Shown: piece by piece, positions 31,040 to 38,674 of the stretch
Layout: each line of letters opens with the position of its first letter
Position numbering within the stretch: position 1 is the stretch's first letter
Assembly (NCBI GenBank): GCA_029862125.1
Contig: JAOTXY010000027.1
Span: forward strand, 1 to 38,734
DNA from: Gammaproteobacteria bacterium
GTDB taxonomy: Bacteria > Pseudomonadota > Gammaproteobacteria > GCA-001735895
Direction of reading: 5' to 3'
Length of the DNA stretch: 38,734 bases
Translations under genes and position numbers: made by a program
Notes under the pieces: generated by a model
Database searches by the model: none
Told to the model about the DNA's origin: nothing
What the model saw: the letters and a program-made list of their open reading frames with translations, nothing else

Positions 31040-32470
31040 TTAGCCGCGGTATCCAAACAGCCTGTTTTGAATAATTTCCTCGGCGACCCCGTCCGGCACA
31101 CATTCTTCCCATTGTCCCCGGCCGTTCTGTAGCTGCTTGAGGACGTTGCGCGAAAAAATCTTGAACAACTCGTGATCGCTCGAGTCGATCCCGAAGATGA
31201 AATTGTTCTCCAGCAGATGCTGGTATAGGTGCTTCAGGTTTTGTGCCAGCTTTATGTTCTTGAAATCGGTATATTCACCCGCTTGATCAACTTCCGGGTA
31301 AACCAGCAGGCGGGTATGGTCAGGAAACAGTTTGCCGAATCCCTCGAGGATTCCGCCTTCAACCCCGCGGTAGCTGCTTTCATCAAAAATTTGCCGGATG
31401 TTAACAATACCGACGACGATACCAATCTGCATATTGGTAAACTGTCTGAAATAGGCGCGCATCGAGAAGTAGCGCGTGTAATCGGTAATCATCACGCTGT
31501 AACCGAGCGAGTTCAGCAACCGAACGCTGGCAATTATATCCTCTTCCGAAACCATCAGGTCGTTGCCATGTATATCATTGAGTGAAATTTCTGCCAGGGC
31601 GACGCTGTTCTTTTCGGTCACTCCGTCCAGTTTGCAGAAGAACTTCAACCCCTGCTCGATCATGTCGACATTCAGGCGGGTAACCGGTCTGAAGGTACCT
31701 CGAATAGTCAGCACATTTTTCTTGTACAGCATTTCCGCGGGGATCACGACCGATCCATCCGGCTTGAACATAATGGCGCGCGTTTTCCAGCTACGGATCA
31801 GGTGCAGGTTGATGGCACGATTGTCGACCTCTTCGAAATAAGGACCGTAAAATTCGATCGAATCGATTTCAATGCGCCCCTGTTCGAGGTTGTCGGTCAG
31901 CGATTCGATGATGGTTTTTGCATTTTCGAAGTAATAGTAAGCAGCGTAGATCAGGTTGACGCCGAAAATACCCATTGCCTGTTGCTGGCGTTCCGCATTG
32001 TCGTCACGCATGCGTATATGGACGATGATGTCGGAAGGCTCGGCGGCTGGATACATCTGTGCCCGGATGCCACACCAGGCATGGCATTCGTTGTCACCCT
32101 TGAAACTCTTCGCCGCGACTGTCGCGCCGTAGGCAAAAAAGCGTGACGCCTTGGAGCGGGATTTGCCCACCCGCTCAACAACCAGTTGAAATTCCTTTTC
32201 CAGCATCGCCTCCACCCGCGACCGGCTTACGTAACGACGGTCTTCCTGTACGCCATAAATGGCATCGGAGAATTTCATGTCGTAGGCGGACATGGTTTTA
32301 GCGATGGTCCCCGCGGCCGCTCCCGCCTTGAAAAACTGCCGCGCCACTTCCTGGCCGGCACCAATTTCGACGATGGTGCCGTACTTTTTTTCATCAAGGT
32401 TTATGCGCAGTGCCTTGTCCGTCGTGGTGCGGGTGCTGGTATTTTTATCTTCTACGTTTTCGTTATTCAT
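31040..32470 (-). CDS. Conserved-looking protein of unknown function (476 residues)
   Basis: I cannot assign a function. The N-terminal quarter has a well-ordered block (LRINLDEKKYGTIVEIGAG, then QEVARQFFKAGAAAGTIAKTMSAYDMKFSDAIYG), followed by SRSRVEAMLEKEFQLVVERV, RFFAYGATVAAKSFKGDNECHAWCG, and NLIYAAYYYFENAKTIIESL. It is soluble, with no signal peptide or transmembrane helix. My recollection is that relatives occur in several phyla with inconsistent database names, so names transferred by homology should be distrusted. The last codons (LFGYRG and stop) coincide with the repeat-family core GGATACCGCGG, so a repeat may form its 3' end. It lies 60 bp downstream of gnd, with its own perfect -10. 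Confidence 0.7.
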   Translation of the reverse strand: MNNENVEDKNTSTRTTTDKALRINLDEKKYGTIVEIGAGQEVARQFFKAGAAAGTIAKTMSAYDMKFSDAIYGVQEDRRYVSRSRVEAMLEKEFQLVVERVGKSRSKASRFFAYGATVAAKSFKGDNECHAWCGIRAQMYPAAEPSDIIVHIRMRDDNAERQQQAMGIFGVNLIYAAYYYFENAKTIIESLTDNLEQGRIEIDSIEFYGPYFEEVDNRAINLHLIRSWKTRAIMFKPDGSVVIPAEMLYKKNVLTIRGTFRPVTRLNVDMIEQGLKFFCKLDGVTEKNSVALAEISLNDIHGNDLMVSEEDIIASVRLLNSLGYSVMITDYTRYFSMRAYFRQFTNMQIGIVVGIVNIRQIFDESSYRGVEGGILEGFGKLFPDHTRLLVYPEVDQAGEYTDFKNIKLAQNLKHLYQHLLENNFIFGIDSSDHELFKIFSRNVLKQLQNGRGQWEECVPDGVAEEIIQNRLFGYRG

Positions 32471-32521
32471 GAGGCAAGTTAACTCTTGTTGTTGAATGCG
32501 TGCGGAATCTCAGGAACACTG

Positions 32522-32527
32522 ATTATA
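32522..32527 (-). promoter_or_regulatory. -10 element for the 476-residue protein gene
   Basis: On the minus strand TATAAT occurs at 32527-32522, immediately after the gnd stop. The start would be near 32515, with a ~45-nt leader. The region 17 bases upstream (CTTCAA) is a poor -35. Confidence 0.4.
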
Positions 32528-32530
32528 TAC

Positions 32531-34015
32531 CTAGACGTCATAAGTTGAAGAGGCGGTGTCACCACCGCGCCCAGTCCAGTTGGTATGAAAGAACTCGCCG
32601 CGCGGTCGATCGATACGTTCGTAAGTATGTGCGCCAAAATAATCACGTTGCGCCTGCAACAGGTTGGCAGGCAGGCGTTCCGAGCGGTAACCGTCGAAAT
32701 AGCTCAGCGCGGCCGTCAGTGAAGGCGAGGCAATGCCCTGGCAGACTGCAGCGGCGACGACGCGTCGCCAGCCTGCCTGTGCGCCTTCGACCTTTTCGCG
32801 GAAGTAAGGAGACAATAATAAATTTGGCAGGCCCGGGTCTTCATCAAAAGCCTTTTTAATGCGGCCCAGGAAAACCGAGCGAATAATACAACCACCCCGC
32901 CACAACAGGGCGATGCCTCCATAATCCAGGTTCCAGCCGTACAGCCCGGCGGCTTCGCGCATCAGCAGGTAACCCTGCGCATACGAAACGATCTTGGAGG
33001 CCAGCAAGGCCTGTCGAATGTCCTCAATAAAGGCCTTCCTATCACCGTCGAAGTTGCGCTCAGGGCCATTGAGCAGGCGGGATGCCTGCACGCGTTCTTC
33101 CTTTTGCGCAGACAAGAAGCGCGCAAACACTGCCTCCCCGATCAGGGTCAGAGGAATCCCGAGCTCGAGTGCCGATATGCCGGTCCATTTACCGGTTCCT
33201 TTCTGGCCGGCAGTATCGAGAATACTTTCAACCAGGGGTTCACCGTTTTCTTGATATGCCAGGATGTCGCGCGTAATCTCGATCAGGTAACTGTCAAGTT
33301 CACCCTCGTTCCACTCGGCAAATACCTCGTGCATCTCGCCCGCGGACATGCCCAGCAGCTCTTTCATGATTTGATAGGCTTCACAGATTAACTGCATATC
33401 ACCATATTCGATGCCGTTGTGGACCATCTTGACAAAGTGACCCGCGCCACCCTCACCGACCCAGTCGCAGCAAGGAGTGCCATCTTCAACCCGGGCCGCG
33501 ATGCTCTGAAAGATCGGCTTGACCGCTTCCCAGGCGGCGGCCGAACCCCCGGGCATGATTGACGGACCGGTCAACGCACCCTCTTCGCCGCCGGAAACCC
33601 CGGTACCGATAAACAGCAGGCCTTTGTTCTCCAGGTAGCGGGTGCGGCGGATACTGTCCTCGAAATGGGCGTTACCACCATCGATGACGATATCGCCGGG
33701 ATCGAGGTGCGGGATGAGTTGCTCGATAATATCGTCTACCGGCTGTCCGGCCTTGACCATTAACATGATCTTGCGCGGTGACTCGAGGGATACCACCAGC
33801 GCTTCCAGCGAATGCGCTCCACGAATATTCTTACCCGCGGCACGACCATTGATAAAGTCGTCGACCTTGTCTATCGAGCGGTTATAAGCGGTCACCGTGT
33901 AACCCTTACTTTCCATGTTCAGGCTCAGGTTTTCACCCATTACCGCAAGGCCTACCAGGCCGATGTCAGAAAGTGTCTTCATATTCGAGGAATCGTCGCC
34001 GTTAGATCGGGGCAT
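32531..34015 (-). CDS. gnd: 6-phosphogluconate dehydrogenase, decarboxylating
   Basis: Oxidative pentose-phosphate enzyme that converts 6-phosphogluconate to ribulose 5-phosphate and CO2, with NADP+ reduction, in the cytosol. Domains in order: Rossmann N-terminus (IGLVGLAVMGENLSLNMESKGYTVTAYNR), VIDGGNAHFEDSIRRTRYLENKGLLFIGTGVSGGEEGA, then the catalytic helix GGAGHFVKMVHNGIEYGDMQLICEAY with the conserved Lys, His and Glu, and the C-terminal all-helical part ending in the substrate tail (AQRDYFGAHTYERID). Length is 494 from ATG 34015, which has GGTGG four bases upstream. A second ATG at 33982 (MKTLSDIGL) would match the usual N-terminus better but lacks an SD. The 348-bp leader region upstream contains a terminator and hairpins. 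Confidence 0.95.
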   Translation of the reverse strand: MPRSNGDDSSNMKTLSDIGLVGLAVMGENLSLNMESKGYTVTAYNRSIDKVDDFINGRAAGKNIRGAHSLEALVVSLESPRKIMLMVKAGQPVDDIIEQLIPHLDPGDIVIDGGNAHFEDSIRRTRYLENKGLLFIGTGVSGGEEGALTGPSIMPGGSAAAWEAVKPIFQSIAARVEDGTPCCDWVGEGGAGHFVKMVHNGIEYGDMQLICEAYQIMKELLGMSAGEMHEVFAEWNEGELDSYLIEITRDILAYQENGEPLVESILDTAGQKGTGKWTGISALELGIPLTLIGEAVFARFLSAQKEERVQASRLLNGPERNFDGDRKAFIEDIRQALLASKIVSYAQGYLLMREAAGLYGWNLDYGGIALLWRGGCIIRSVFLGRIKKAFDEDPGLPNLLLSPYFREKVEGAQAGWRRVVAAAVCQGIASPSLTAALSYFDGYRSERLPANLLQAQRDYFGAHTYERIDRPRGEFFHTNWTGRGGDTASSTYDV

Positions 34016-34152
34016 AATACCACCGGCTCGATTCAGCCAATATAAAAGATGAACTTTTGCTGATTATTAAAGTTTAGACTGGCCTCGCAGGATCAAGACA
34101 GGCAAACAGCCATGCATCATGTAAGCCACAAGCATGGATTCATTTCGGGAAT

Positions 34153-34178
34153 AAAAAACCCGACCGGGGAGATCGGGT
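34153..34178 (-). terminator. Rho-independent terminator on the minus strand
   Basis: Minus-strand ACCCGA (34178-34173) and TCGGGT (34163-34158) form a 6-bp stem with a 9-nt C-rich loop (TCTCCCCGG), followed by six T (34158-34153, sharing the last stem base). It points toward gnd but lies 138 bp upstream of it, so it would end a transcript beginning between about 34180 and 34300. Confidence 0.6.
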
Positions 34179-34267
34179 AAAATTTGTTCTGAACTAAGGG
34201 GTTAGTGATTACCATCTTAACCAATCACGGTTAAGATTGCGGAGAATTAGTTCACAGCAAAAAGCGC
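34153..34267 (-). ncRNA. Candidate small RNA or gnd leader
   Basis: This lies in a 348-bp gene-free gap (34016-34363). From a possible start near 34267, the minus strand carries a perfect 9-bp stem ATCTTAACC/GGTTAAGAT (34237-34229 and 34222-34214) and ends in the terminator at 34178-34153. The six-base loop of the stem (GTGATT, 34228-34223) is exactly complementary to AATCAC at 34210-34205 just downstream, giving an alternative fold. The terminator loop TCTCCCC resembles an anti-Shine-Dalgarno loop, as found in some regulatory RNAs. No ORF of note is present. It could be a free sRNA of ~115 nt or a gnd attenuator. Confidence 0.3.
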
Positions 34268-34273
34268 AAAAAC

Positions 34274-34301
34274 TTTACAAAGTAATTAATTGGCCTGCCA
34301 A
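34274..34301 (-). promoter_or_regulatory. Possible promoter for the minus-strand RNA
   Basis: Minus-strand TTGGCA (34301-34296) and TGTAAA (34279-34274) are separated by 16 bp. The -35 matches five of six consensus bases, the -10 four of six. The start would be near 34267. Confidence 0.3.
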
Positions 34302-34363
34302 CGAGCGCCCGACAGTGTCAGAATCCGGGGCCAGAAGGCGAAGCCAGGAGCGACCCAACTTCG

Positions 34364-34786
34364 ATGAAGGTTTTTTATTCCGTTCTACTGCTGTTACTGC
34401 TAAACGCCTGTGCAAAACCGTTGCAACCGGACAACTACGGCGATCTGATCTCTGCAACCCGGATGGATCAGGACACTTTCCAGGTGTCCTCCCCTGGCAG
34501 CGCGAACAGCGAGGACGAAAAATCGGTCGACCTCTCGTTGCTGAGGAGCGCGGAGATAGCGCTTGAAAACGGTTTCAACTATTTCGTGATAATAGAGAGC
34601 GACGGTCAGCAAGATAGCGCATACGAAGCGACAACTTATGGTGACGAAACTTACTCACACTCGGATCCCGGCACCACCAACACCATCGTTTGCTTTAAAC
34701 AAAAGCCGCAAGGTTTCGCCTACGTGGCACTATTCGTCAAAGCCAGCCTGCGCTCCAAGTACAACCTCGATCAGGTTGCTGAATAA
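34364..34786 (+). CDS. Small lipoprotein (CC0125/CC1285-like)
   Basis: Lipoprotein of 140 residues with lipobox LLLNAC (Cys16). The mature region includes the segment SLLRSAEIALENGFNYFVIIESD, which is typical of a family of envelope lipoproteins often annotated CC0125/CC1285; it forms a helix followed by a beta strand carrying the conserved Ala-Glu and Phe. A Ser/Thr/Tyr-rich variable loop (SAYEATTYGDETYSHSDPGTTNT) follows. Function of this family is not known to me. An AGGAG is 13 bases upstream, too far for a strong site. Its last two codons and stop fall inside the left arm of a perfect 21-bp palindrome, so mRNA end and stop codon are in one hairpin. Confidence 0.78.
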   Translation: MKVFYSVLLLLLLNACAKPLQPDNYGDLISATRMDQDTFQVSSPGSANSEDEKSVDLSLLRSAEIALENGFNYFVIIESDGQQDSAYEATTYGDETYSHSDPGTTNTIVCFKQKPQGFAYVALFVKASLRSKYNLDQVAE

Positions 34787-34833
34787 TTCGTAACGTCATC
34801 CCGGCGAAAGCGGGGATGACGTTACGAATTATT
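34782..34833. repeat. Perfect 21-bp palindrome with REP core, spanning a stop codon
   Basis: The arms at 34782-34802 and 34813-34833 are exact reverse complements around a 10-nt loop. The inner part is the repeat-family core GTCATCCCggcgaaagcGGGGATGAC. The outer 12 bases (AATAATTCGTAA) come from the end of the lipoprotein gene, including its TAA at 34784-34786, and are inverted on the other side. No T-run follows. Confidence 0.85.
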
Positions 34834-34922
34834 ATCTAAAGAAGAATTGATCTATGTCGGTAATCTTTCGCCGATAAAGGCATATCCTAATTCATGTCTT
34901 AAAAAATTGGGAAGGTGTGGAA

Positions 34923-35357
34923 ATGTCCATATGTGTCGTTGTTGCAGATAGCAGTAAAGCGCGAATCCTGGTGGCAGAGAGCGGGAACAGCCCTTTATCC
35001 GATGAAAGAGATTATATTCATCCCGAAAGTCGCCTTAAAGAACAAGACCTGGTTAGCGATGGCCCAGGTAGCGAATCGGATTCGGGAGGCTTCGGTAAAC
35101 ATTCGATGGGGCATGAAAAAGCAGCCCATCAGAAGGAGGCAGAAGCTTTTGCACATGAATTACGTGATGAGATCGATAAGCTCCGACGAAACAGTGATCT
35201 GCGTCGAATCTACCTGGTCGCATCACCGAAATTTCTTGGGTTGCTGCGTTCCAGTATCAATAAGCAGTGTGCAGAGTTACTCTCGGGCGAGGTAAACAAG
35301 GACCTGGTCGATCACAGTATTGAAGACATCCGTTCTCATTTACCAAACCGGCTATGA
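34923..35357 (+). CDS. Host attachment protein-like (baeRF-related)
   Basis: Cytosolic protein of 144 residues belonging to the so-called host attachment family, whose members are related to peptide-chain release factor-like (baeRF) folds and have no settled function. ICVVVADSSKARILVAESG is the typical opening, followed by a charged variable region (KEQDLVSDGPGSESDSGGFGKHSMGHE), the helical EAEAFAHELRDEIDKLR, and LRRIYLVASPKFLGLLRSSINKQCAELLSGEVNKDLVDHSIEDIRSHLPNRL. ATG 34923 is preferred to the GTG at 34917 because GAAGG lies seven bases before it. The name implies surface attachment in plants; a general stress role is as likely. It is convergent with the ligase gene; a hairpin lies between. 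Confidence 0.85.
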   Translation: MSICVVVADSSKARILVAESGNSPLSDERDYIHPESRLKEQDLVSDGPGSESDSGGFGKHSMGHEKAAHQKEAEAFAHELRDEIDKLRRNSDLRRIYLVASPKFLGLLRSSINKQCAELLSGEVNKDLVDHSIEDIRSHLPNRL

Positions 35358-35366
35358 CCGATATCG

Positions 35367-35390
35367 GTCATTCCCGCACAAGCGGGAATC
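35367..35390. repeat. REP-like hairpin between convergent genes
   Basis: GTCATTCCCGC-acaa-GCGGGAATC, a perfect family unit between the stops of the host-attachment gene and the acyl-CoA ligase. CTCTTAATATG follows on the plus strand, so it could act as a modest bidirectional terminator. Confidence 0.75.
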
Positions 35391-35403
35391 TCTTAATATG
35401 TCG

Positions 35404-36942
35404 TTATTTTTCTATAACTGAATTTGCAATCAGTTCGGGTAGTTTCAGGCGCAATATCTTGCCCGAGGGCCCTTTTGGCAAATCGTCGAAGAAGTAAATA
35501 ATCTTGGGCGCCTTGTACTTACCTACCCCGGCTTCGCAAAACGCCTTGAGTTCATCCTCGCTACACTGGTAACCATCGCGAACCACCACGCAGGCGACCA
35601 CTTCCTGGCCGTAATTCTCATCGTCGACACCGACCGCGGCGGCTTCAAGAATCGCTTCGTGCTTGTAGAGCACATCGTCGATTTCACGCGGCGCGATGTT
35701 TTCACCACCGCGAATAATCAACTCCTTGGAGCGACCGGTGATAAAGATATAGCCTTCCTCGTCTTTCCTGCCTAAATCACCCGTGTAGAACCAGCCATCC
35801 CTGATCGATTCATGGGTCGCTTGCGGATTCTTGTAATAGAGCTCAAGCAGGTTGCTGCCGCGAATAATGATTTCGCCGACCACTTGAGGTGGGCACTCGT
35901 CGCCCTTGTCATCGACGATAATGATGTCGTTGCCATAGGGCAATCCGACCGAACCCGGTTTGCGTGCTGCCGGCGGCAGGGGATTACTTGCCACAGTACC
36001 CGCGGTTTCTGTCAGTCCTAGGGTTTCGATCATCGGTATCTTGAAAACCTGTTCCCACTGTTCCAGCGTGACCGCCGCCAGCGGGGCCGACGCCGAGCGC
36101 ACGAATCTGAGTGCGGCGAGACGTTCGTCATTACCGAAATCGAACGGCTCCTGCGCGGCACGATCCAGCAGGTACTTGATAATGGTCGGAACGATACTGC
36201 TCCAGGTGCAATGATTCTCGGCGACCAGTCGCCAGTAGTCGGTCGCGCTGAAGCGCTTCGGCACGACCACGCTGCCGCCGCTGTATAGCGGCGCCATCAC
36301 CGTTACCATGGCACCATTGATGTGATATACCGGCAATACACACAGCGCCCGGTCATCCGCCTTCAGTTGATGCCCCTCGGTCACGTTGCGCCCACCACTG
36401 GTAACTGCGCGATGGCTCAGCATCGCACCTTTCGGCAAGCCAGTCGAACCGGAGGTATACAGCAACAGCGCGATATCATCCGCTGTTGGCGGCGCAGGAC
36501 TGGCCACAGGGGATTCACTGCCTGGCCAGGCCGGTCCTGCCTCGTCGGCGGTTTCGAGGACCCGGATCGGGCGCTCGATTTGTGCCATGATCTCGGCGAG
36601 CTTGTCGCGATACTCGGGTGCCACGAACACGACTTCAGAATCCGAATGGTCGAGCACATGCACCAGCTGCACCGTACCCGCGACGGCATTGAGTGGCACG
36701 ATTACGCGGTTACTCGCCATGACCCCGAGAAACAGTTGCAACGTCCAGTAGCCATTGTTCAACAGAAATGCGACTTTTGCCCCTTGCGACAGACCCAGCC
36801 GGTCCAGCTGCAGACCCACATTTTCAACTGCCGACTTCAACTGCGCAAAGCTGAGCGAATCACCACTCTCGGGTGCGATCAGAAACTCGCGATCAGGTGA
36901 CGCATCGGCATGCTGCTCGATGCAGGCGCGAACCGTTTCCAT
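35404..36942 (-). CDS. AMP-forming acyl-CoA ligase, probable sulfoacetate-CoA ligase
   Basis: Class I adenylate-forming enzyme of 512 residues that activates a carboxylate to an acyl-AMP and then an acyl-CoA. Motifs in order: P-loop LLYTSGSTGLPKGAMLSHRAV (about residues 160-180), VLPVYHINGAMVTVMAPLYSGG, ETLGLTETAGTVASNPLPP, GWFYTGDLGRKDEEGYIFITGRSKELIIRGGENIAPREID, and the catalytic lysine in KGPSGKILRLKL near the C-terminus. It lies 2 bp after the acylating aldehyde dehydrogenase on the same strand. That pair matches the sauS-sauT arrangement of sulfoacetate degraders such as Cupriavidus, where SauT makes sulfoacetyl-CoA. Substrate identity rests only on this pairing; a fatty or aryl acid is the alternative. 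Confidence 0.82.
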   Translation of the reverse strand: METVRACIEQHADASPDREFLIAPESGDSLSFAQLKSAVENVGLQLDRLGLSQGAKVAFLLNNGYWTLQLFLGVMASNRVIVPLNAVAGTVQLVHVLDHSDSEVVFVAPEYRDKLAEIMAQIERPIRVLETADEAGPAWPGSESPVASPAPPTADDIALLLYTSGSTGLPKGAMLSHRAVTSGGRNVTEGHQLKADDRALCVLPVYHINGAMVTVMAPLYSGGSVVVPKRFSATDYWRLVAENHCTWSSIVPTIIKYLLDRAAQEPFDFGNDERLAALRFVRSASAPLAAVTLEQWEQVFKIPMIETLGLTETAGTVASNPLPPAARKPGSVGLPYGNDIIIVDDKGDECPPQVVGEIIIRGSNLLELYYKNPQATHESIRDGWFYTGDLGRKDEEGYIFITGRSKELIIRGGENIAPREIDDVLYKHEAILEAAAVGVDDENYGQEVVACVVVRDGYQCSEDELKAFCEAGVGKYKAPKIIYFFDDLPKGPSGKILRLKLPELIANSVIEK

Positions 36943-36944
36943 GG

Positions 36945-38378
36945 TCAGTCTTTCCCGTAACGGTCGAGGTACGCGCCGAACAGGTCTTGCTCGGAAGGTT
37001 TGTCTTCGTCAATTTCCCTGACCAGGTGGGTTATATTGATGAAATGCCGATAGTTCAGATTTTCGCTGATACTGTTGCCACCCCAGGTGCCACAGCCCAT
37101 GCTCAGGGTGAAATTGAGCGCATTGTTGAAACTGCCGCCGTTGCCGAAGGTGTGTGCCTGGTTGACAAGTACACGTACCACGTCGAGTTTCTCGGCGAGT
37201 CGCGTCGGTTGCGACTGGTTGCCGGTATGAATGCCGCAGGAGTGCCCCCTGCCCTGCACGTTCAGAATATCGGTTACCAGTTTAACCGCATGGTCGAAAT
37301 CATGCGCGCGGTAAACCGTCAATACTAGCGATAGTTTTTCATCAGCAAAATTGGAATTCGGATCGAAGTCTTCCTCGACCATGAAAAAACGTGCCTGTTT
37401 AGCCTTTTCGTCAAGCCCGACACCGGCCGCAAATACATCAGCATCCCTGGCAATCAGGTCGCGATTAAGATTGCCGTCGACCCAGAGCTTGTCGGCAATC
37501 AACGACTTTTCGTCGTTGCTGCAGCGATAACCACCGGCGGCCTCGAGCGCGGTGATTGCATCCTCGTAGACATCGTCGAGAATCACGAGCGAATTTTCGG
37601 AAGAACAGGAAGTTGAATTATCGAAGGTTTTGGATGCACAGATTTTCCCGGCGGCATCGGCCAGGTCAGCGCTGCTGTCGATGATGACTGGCACATTGCC
37701 CGCCCCAACCCCGATTGCTGGCGTGCCACTGCTGTAGGCCGCGCGCACGTTATTCTGTGAGCCGGTGGCAACGATCAAATCCACCTGCTCCATCAGCAAC
37801 CGGGTCATGTTGCGCGATACCGGTTGCGGCAGAATTTGCACCAGATCTTCGGGTGCCCCCACTTTTGCGAGTGCAGCGCGCATCAGCTCAACCGTTGCAT
37901 TGGTACTACTCCATCCTGCCGGCGAAGGTGCGATCACGATCGCATTGGCGCCTTTGAGCGCCATCATGGTCTTGTTGACGGGGGTTGCGGCGGGATTAGT
38001 GGACGGCGTAATCGCGGCGACAACACCCACCGGTTTGCCATACTTAATCATACCGTTACCGAAATCGTCTTCAATGATACCGACGGTGCGCACCCGCATC
38101 AGGTCACGCAGAGTACCGAAGGTCTTGCGCTGGTTTTTGATCACCTTGTCGTCGGCGTTGCCGATACCGGTGTCGGCGACCGCCTGCTCGGCGAGTCGCC
38201 TTGCATTCTCAGGTTTGTACACGGACCAGGCAACCGCGGTGACGGTTTCGTCGACACGTTTCTGGTCGGCGCCGGCAAATTGTTGCATTGCGTTGCGCGC
38301 ACGCTCGATAAGCTGCGCCACGCTCGCTACTTCATCGTCGCTGGCGTTGGTTACTGCGGACATTGCCGGCTTGGCCAT
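36945..38378 (-). CDS. sauS: CoA-acylating aldehyde dehydrogenase, probable sulfoacetaldehyde dehydrogenase
   Basis: CoA-dependent aldehyde dehydrogenase of 477 residues, likely interconverting sulfoacetaldehyde and sulfoacetyl-CoA with NAD(P). The catalytic Cys258 lies in TFDNSTSCSSENS. Other landmarks are the cofactor-binding GKPVGVVAAITPSTNPAATPVNKTMMALKGANAIVIAPSP, GVGAGNVPVIIDSSADLADAAGKI, and a C-terminal part NFTLSMGCGTWGGNSISENLNYRHFINITHLVR with a conserved GTWGGN. This profile fits the SauS/EutE/AdhE-type acylating branch, not the classical glycine-rich ALDHs. AGGGG lies 8 bases before the ATG. With the ligase 2 bp downstream it forms the core of a sulfoacetate route; xsc and pta are not in the window. 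Propanal or acetaldehyde conversion cannot be excluded. Confidence 0.85.
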   Translation of the reverse strand: MAKPAMSAVTNASDDEVASVAQLIERARNAMQQFAGADQKRVDETVTAVAWSVYKPENARRLAEQAVADTGIGNADDKVIKNQRKTFGTLRDLMRVRTVGIIEDDFGNGMIKYGKPVGVVAAITPSTNPAATPVNKTMMALKGANAIVIAPSPAGWSSTNATVELMRAALAKVGAPEDLVQILPQPVSRNMTRLLMEQVDLIVATGSQNNVRAAYSSGTPAIGVGAGNVPVIIDSSADLADAAGKICASKTFDNSTSCSSENSLVILDDVYEDAITALEAAGGYRCSNDEKSLIADKLWVDGNLNRDLIARDADVFAAGVGLDEKAKQARFFMVEEDFDPNSNFADEKLSLVLTVYRAHDFDHAVKLVTDILNVQGRGHSCGIHTGNQSQPTRLAEKLDVVRVLVNQAHTFGNGGSFNNALNFTLSMGCGTWGGNSISENLNYRHFINITHLVREIDEDKPSEQDLFGAYLDRYGKD

Positions 38379-38449
38379 ATCAAAACCCCTGACGCTCTAG
38401 GAAGAGCGCAAGTTTACCCGTAGCGTCTGTGATTTCAAACCGTACCGGC

Positions 38450-38538
38450 GTCATCCTCCATCTATGTAGTCATCCCCGCGTAAGCGGGGATCTTGCAATG
38501 CTGGCTCGTTATAAGATCCCCGCTTGCGCGGGGATGAC
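38450..38538. repeat. Intact 70-bp MITE-like element with one extra left half-arm
   Basis: The element at 38469-38538 has left hairpin GTCATCCCCGC-gtaa-GCGGGGATC, spacer TTGCAATGCTGGCTCGTTATAA, and right hairpin GATCCCCGC-ttgc-GCGGGGATGAC. A truncated left copy (GTCATCCTCCATCTATGTA) precedes it at 38450-38468, a 19-bp unit. It is the cleanest copy in the window. The region 38539-38674 shows only a further half-palindrome (GGCCGCAATGAC near 38596-38607). Confidence 0.8.
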
Positions 38539-38674
38539 AGTAGTGAATTGAAGGGATGGCGATAAGGAATTGCGCGGTCCGACGTATCGGCTCGAAGGCC
38601 GCAATGACGGAGTCCCGGCTTCCCAAAAGCCCGGGAGCTGATAAGATGCGGCGCTTGCTTCGAGGACTACCGGT

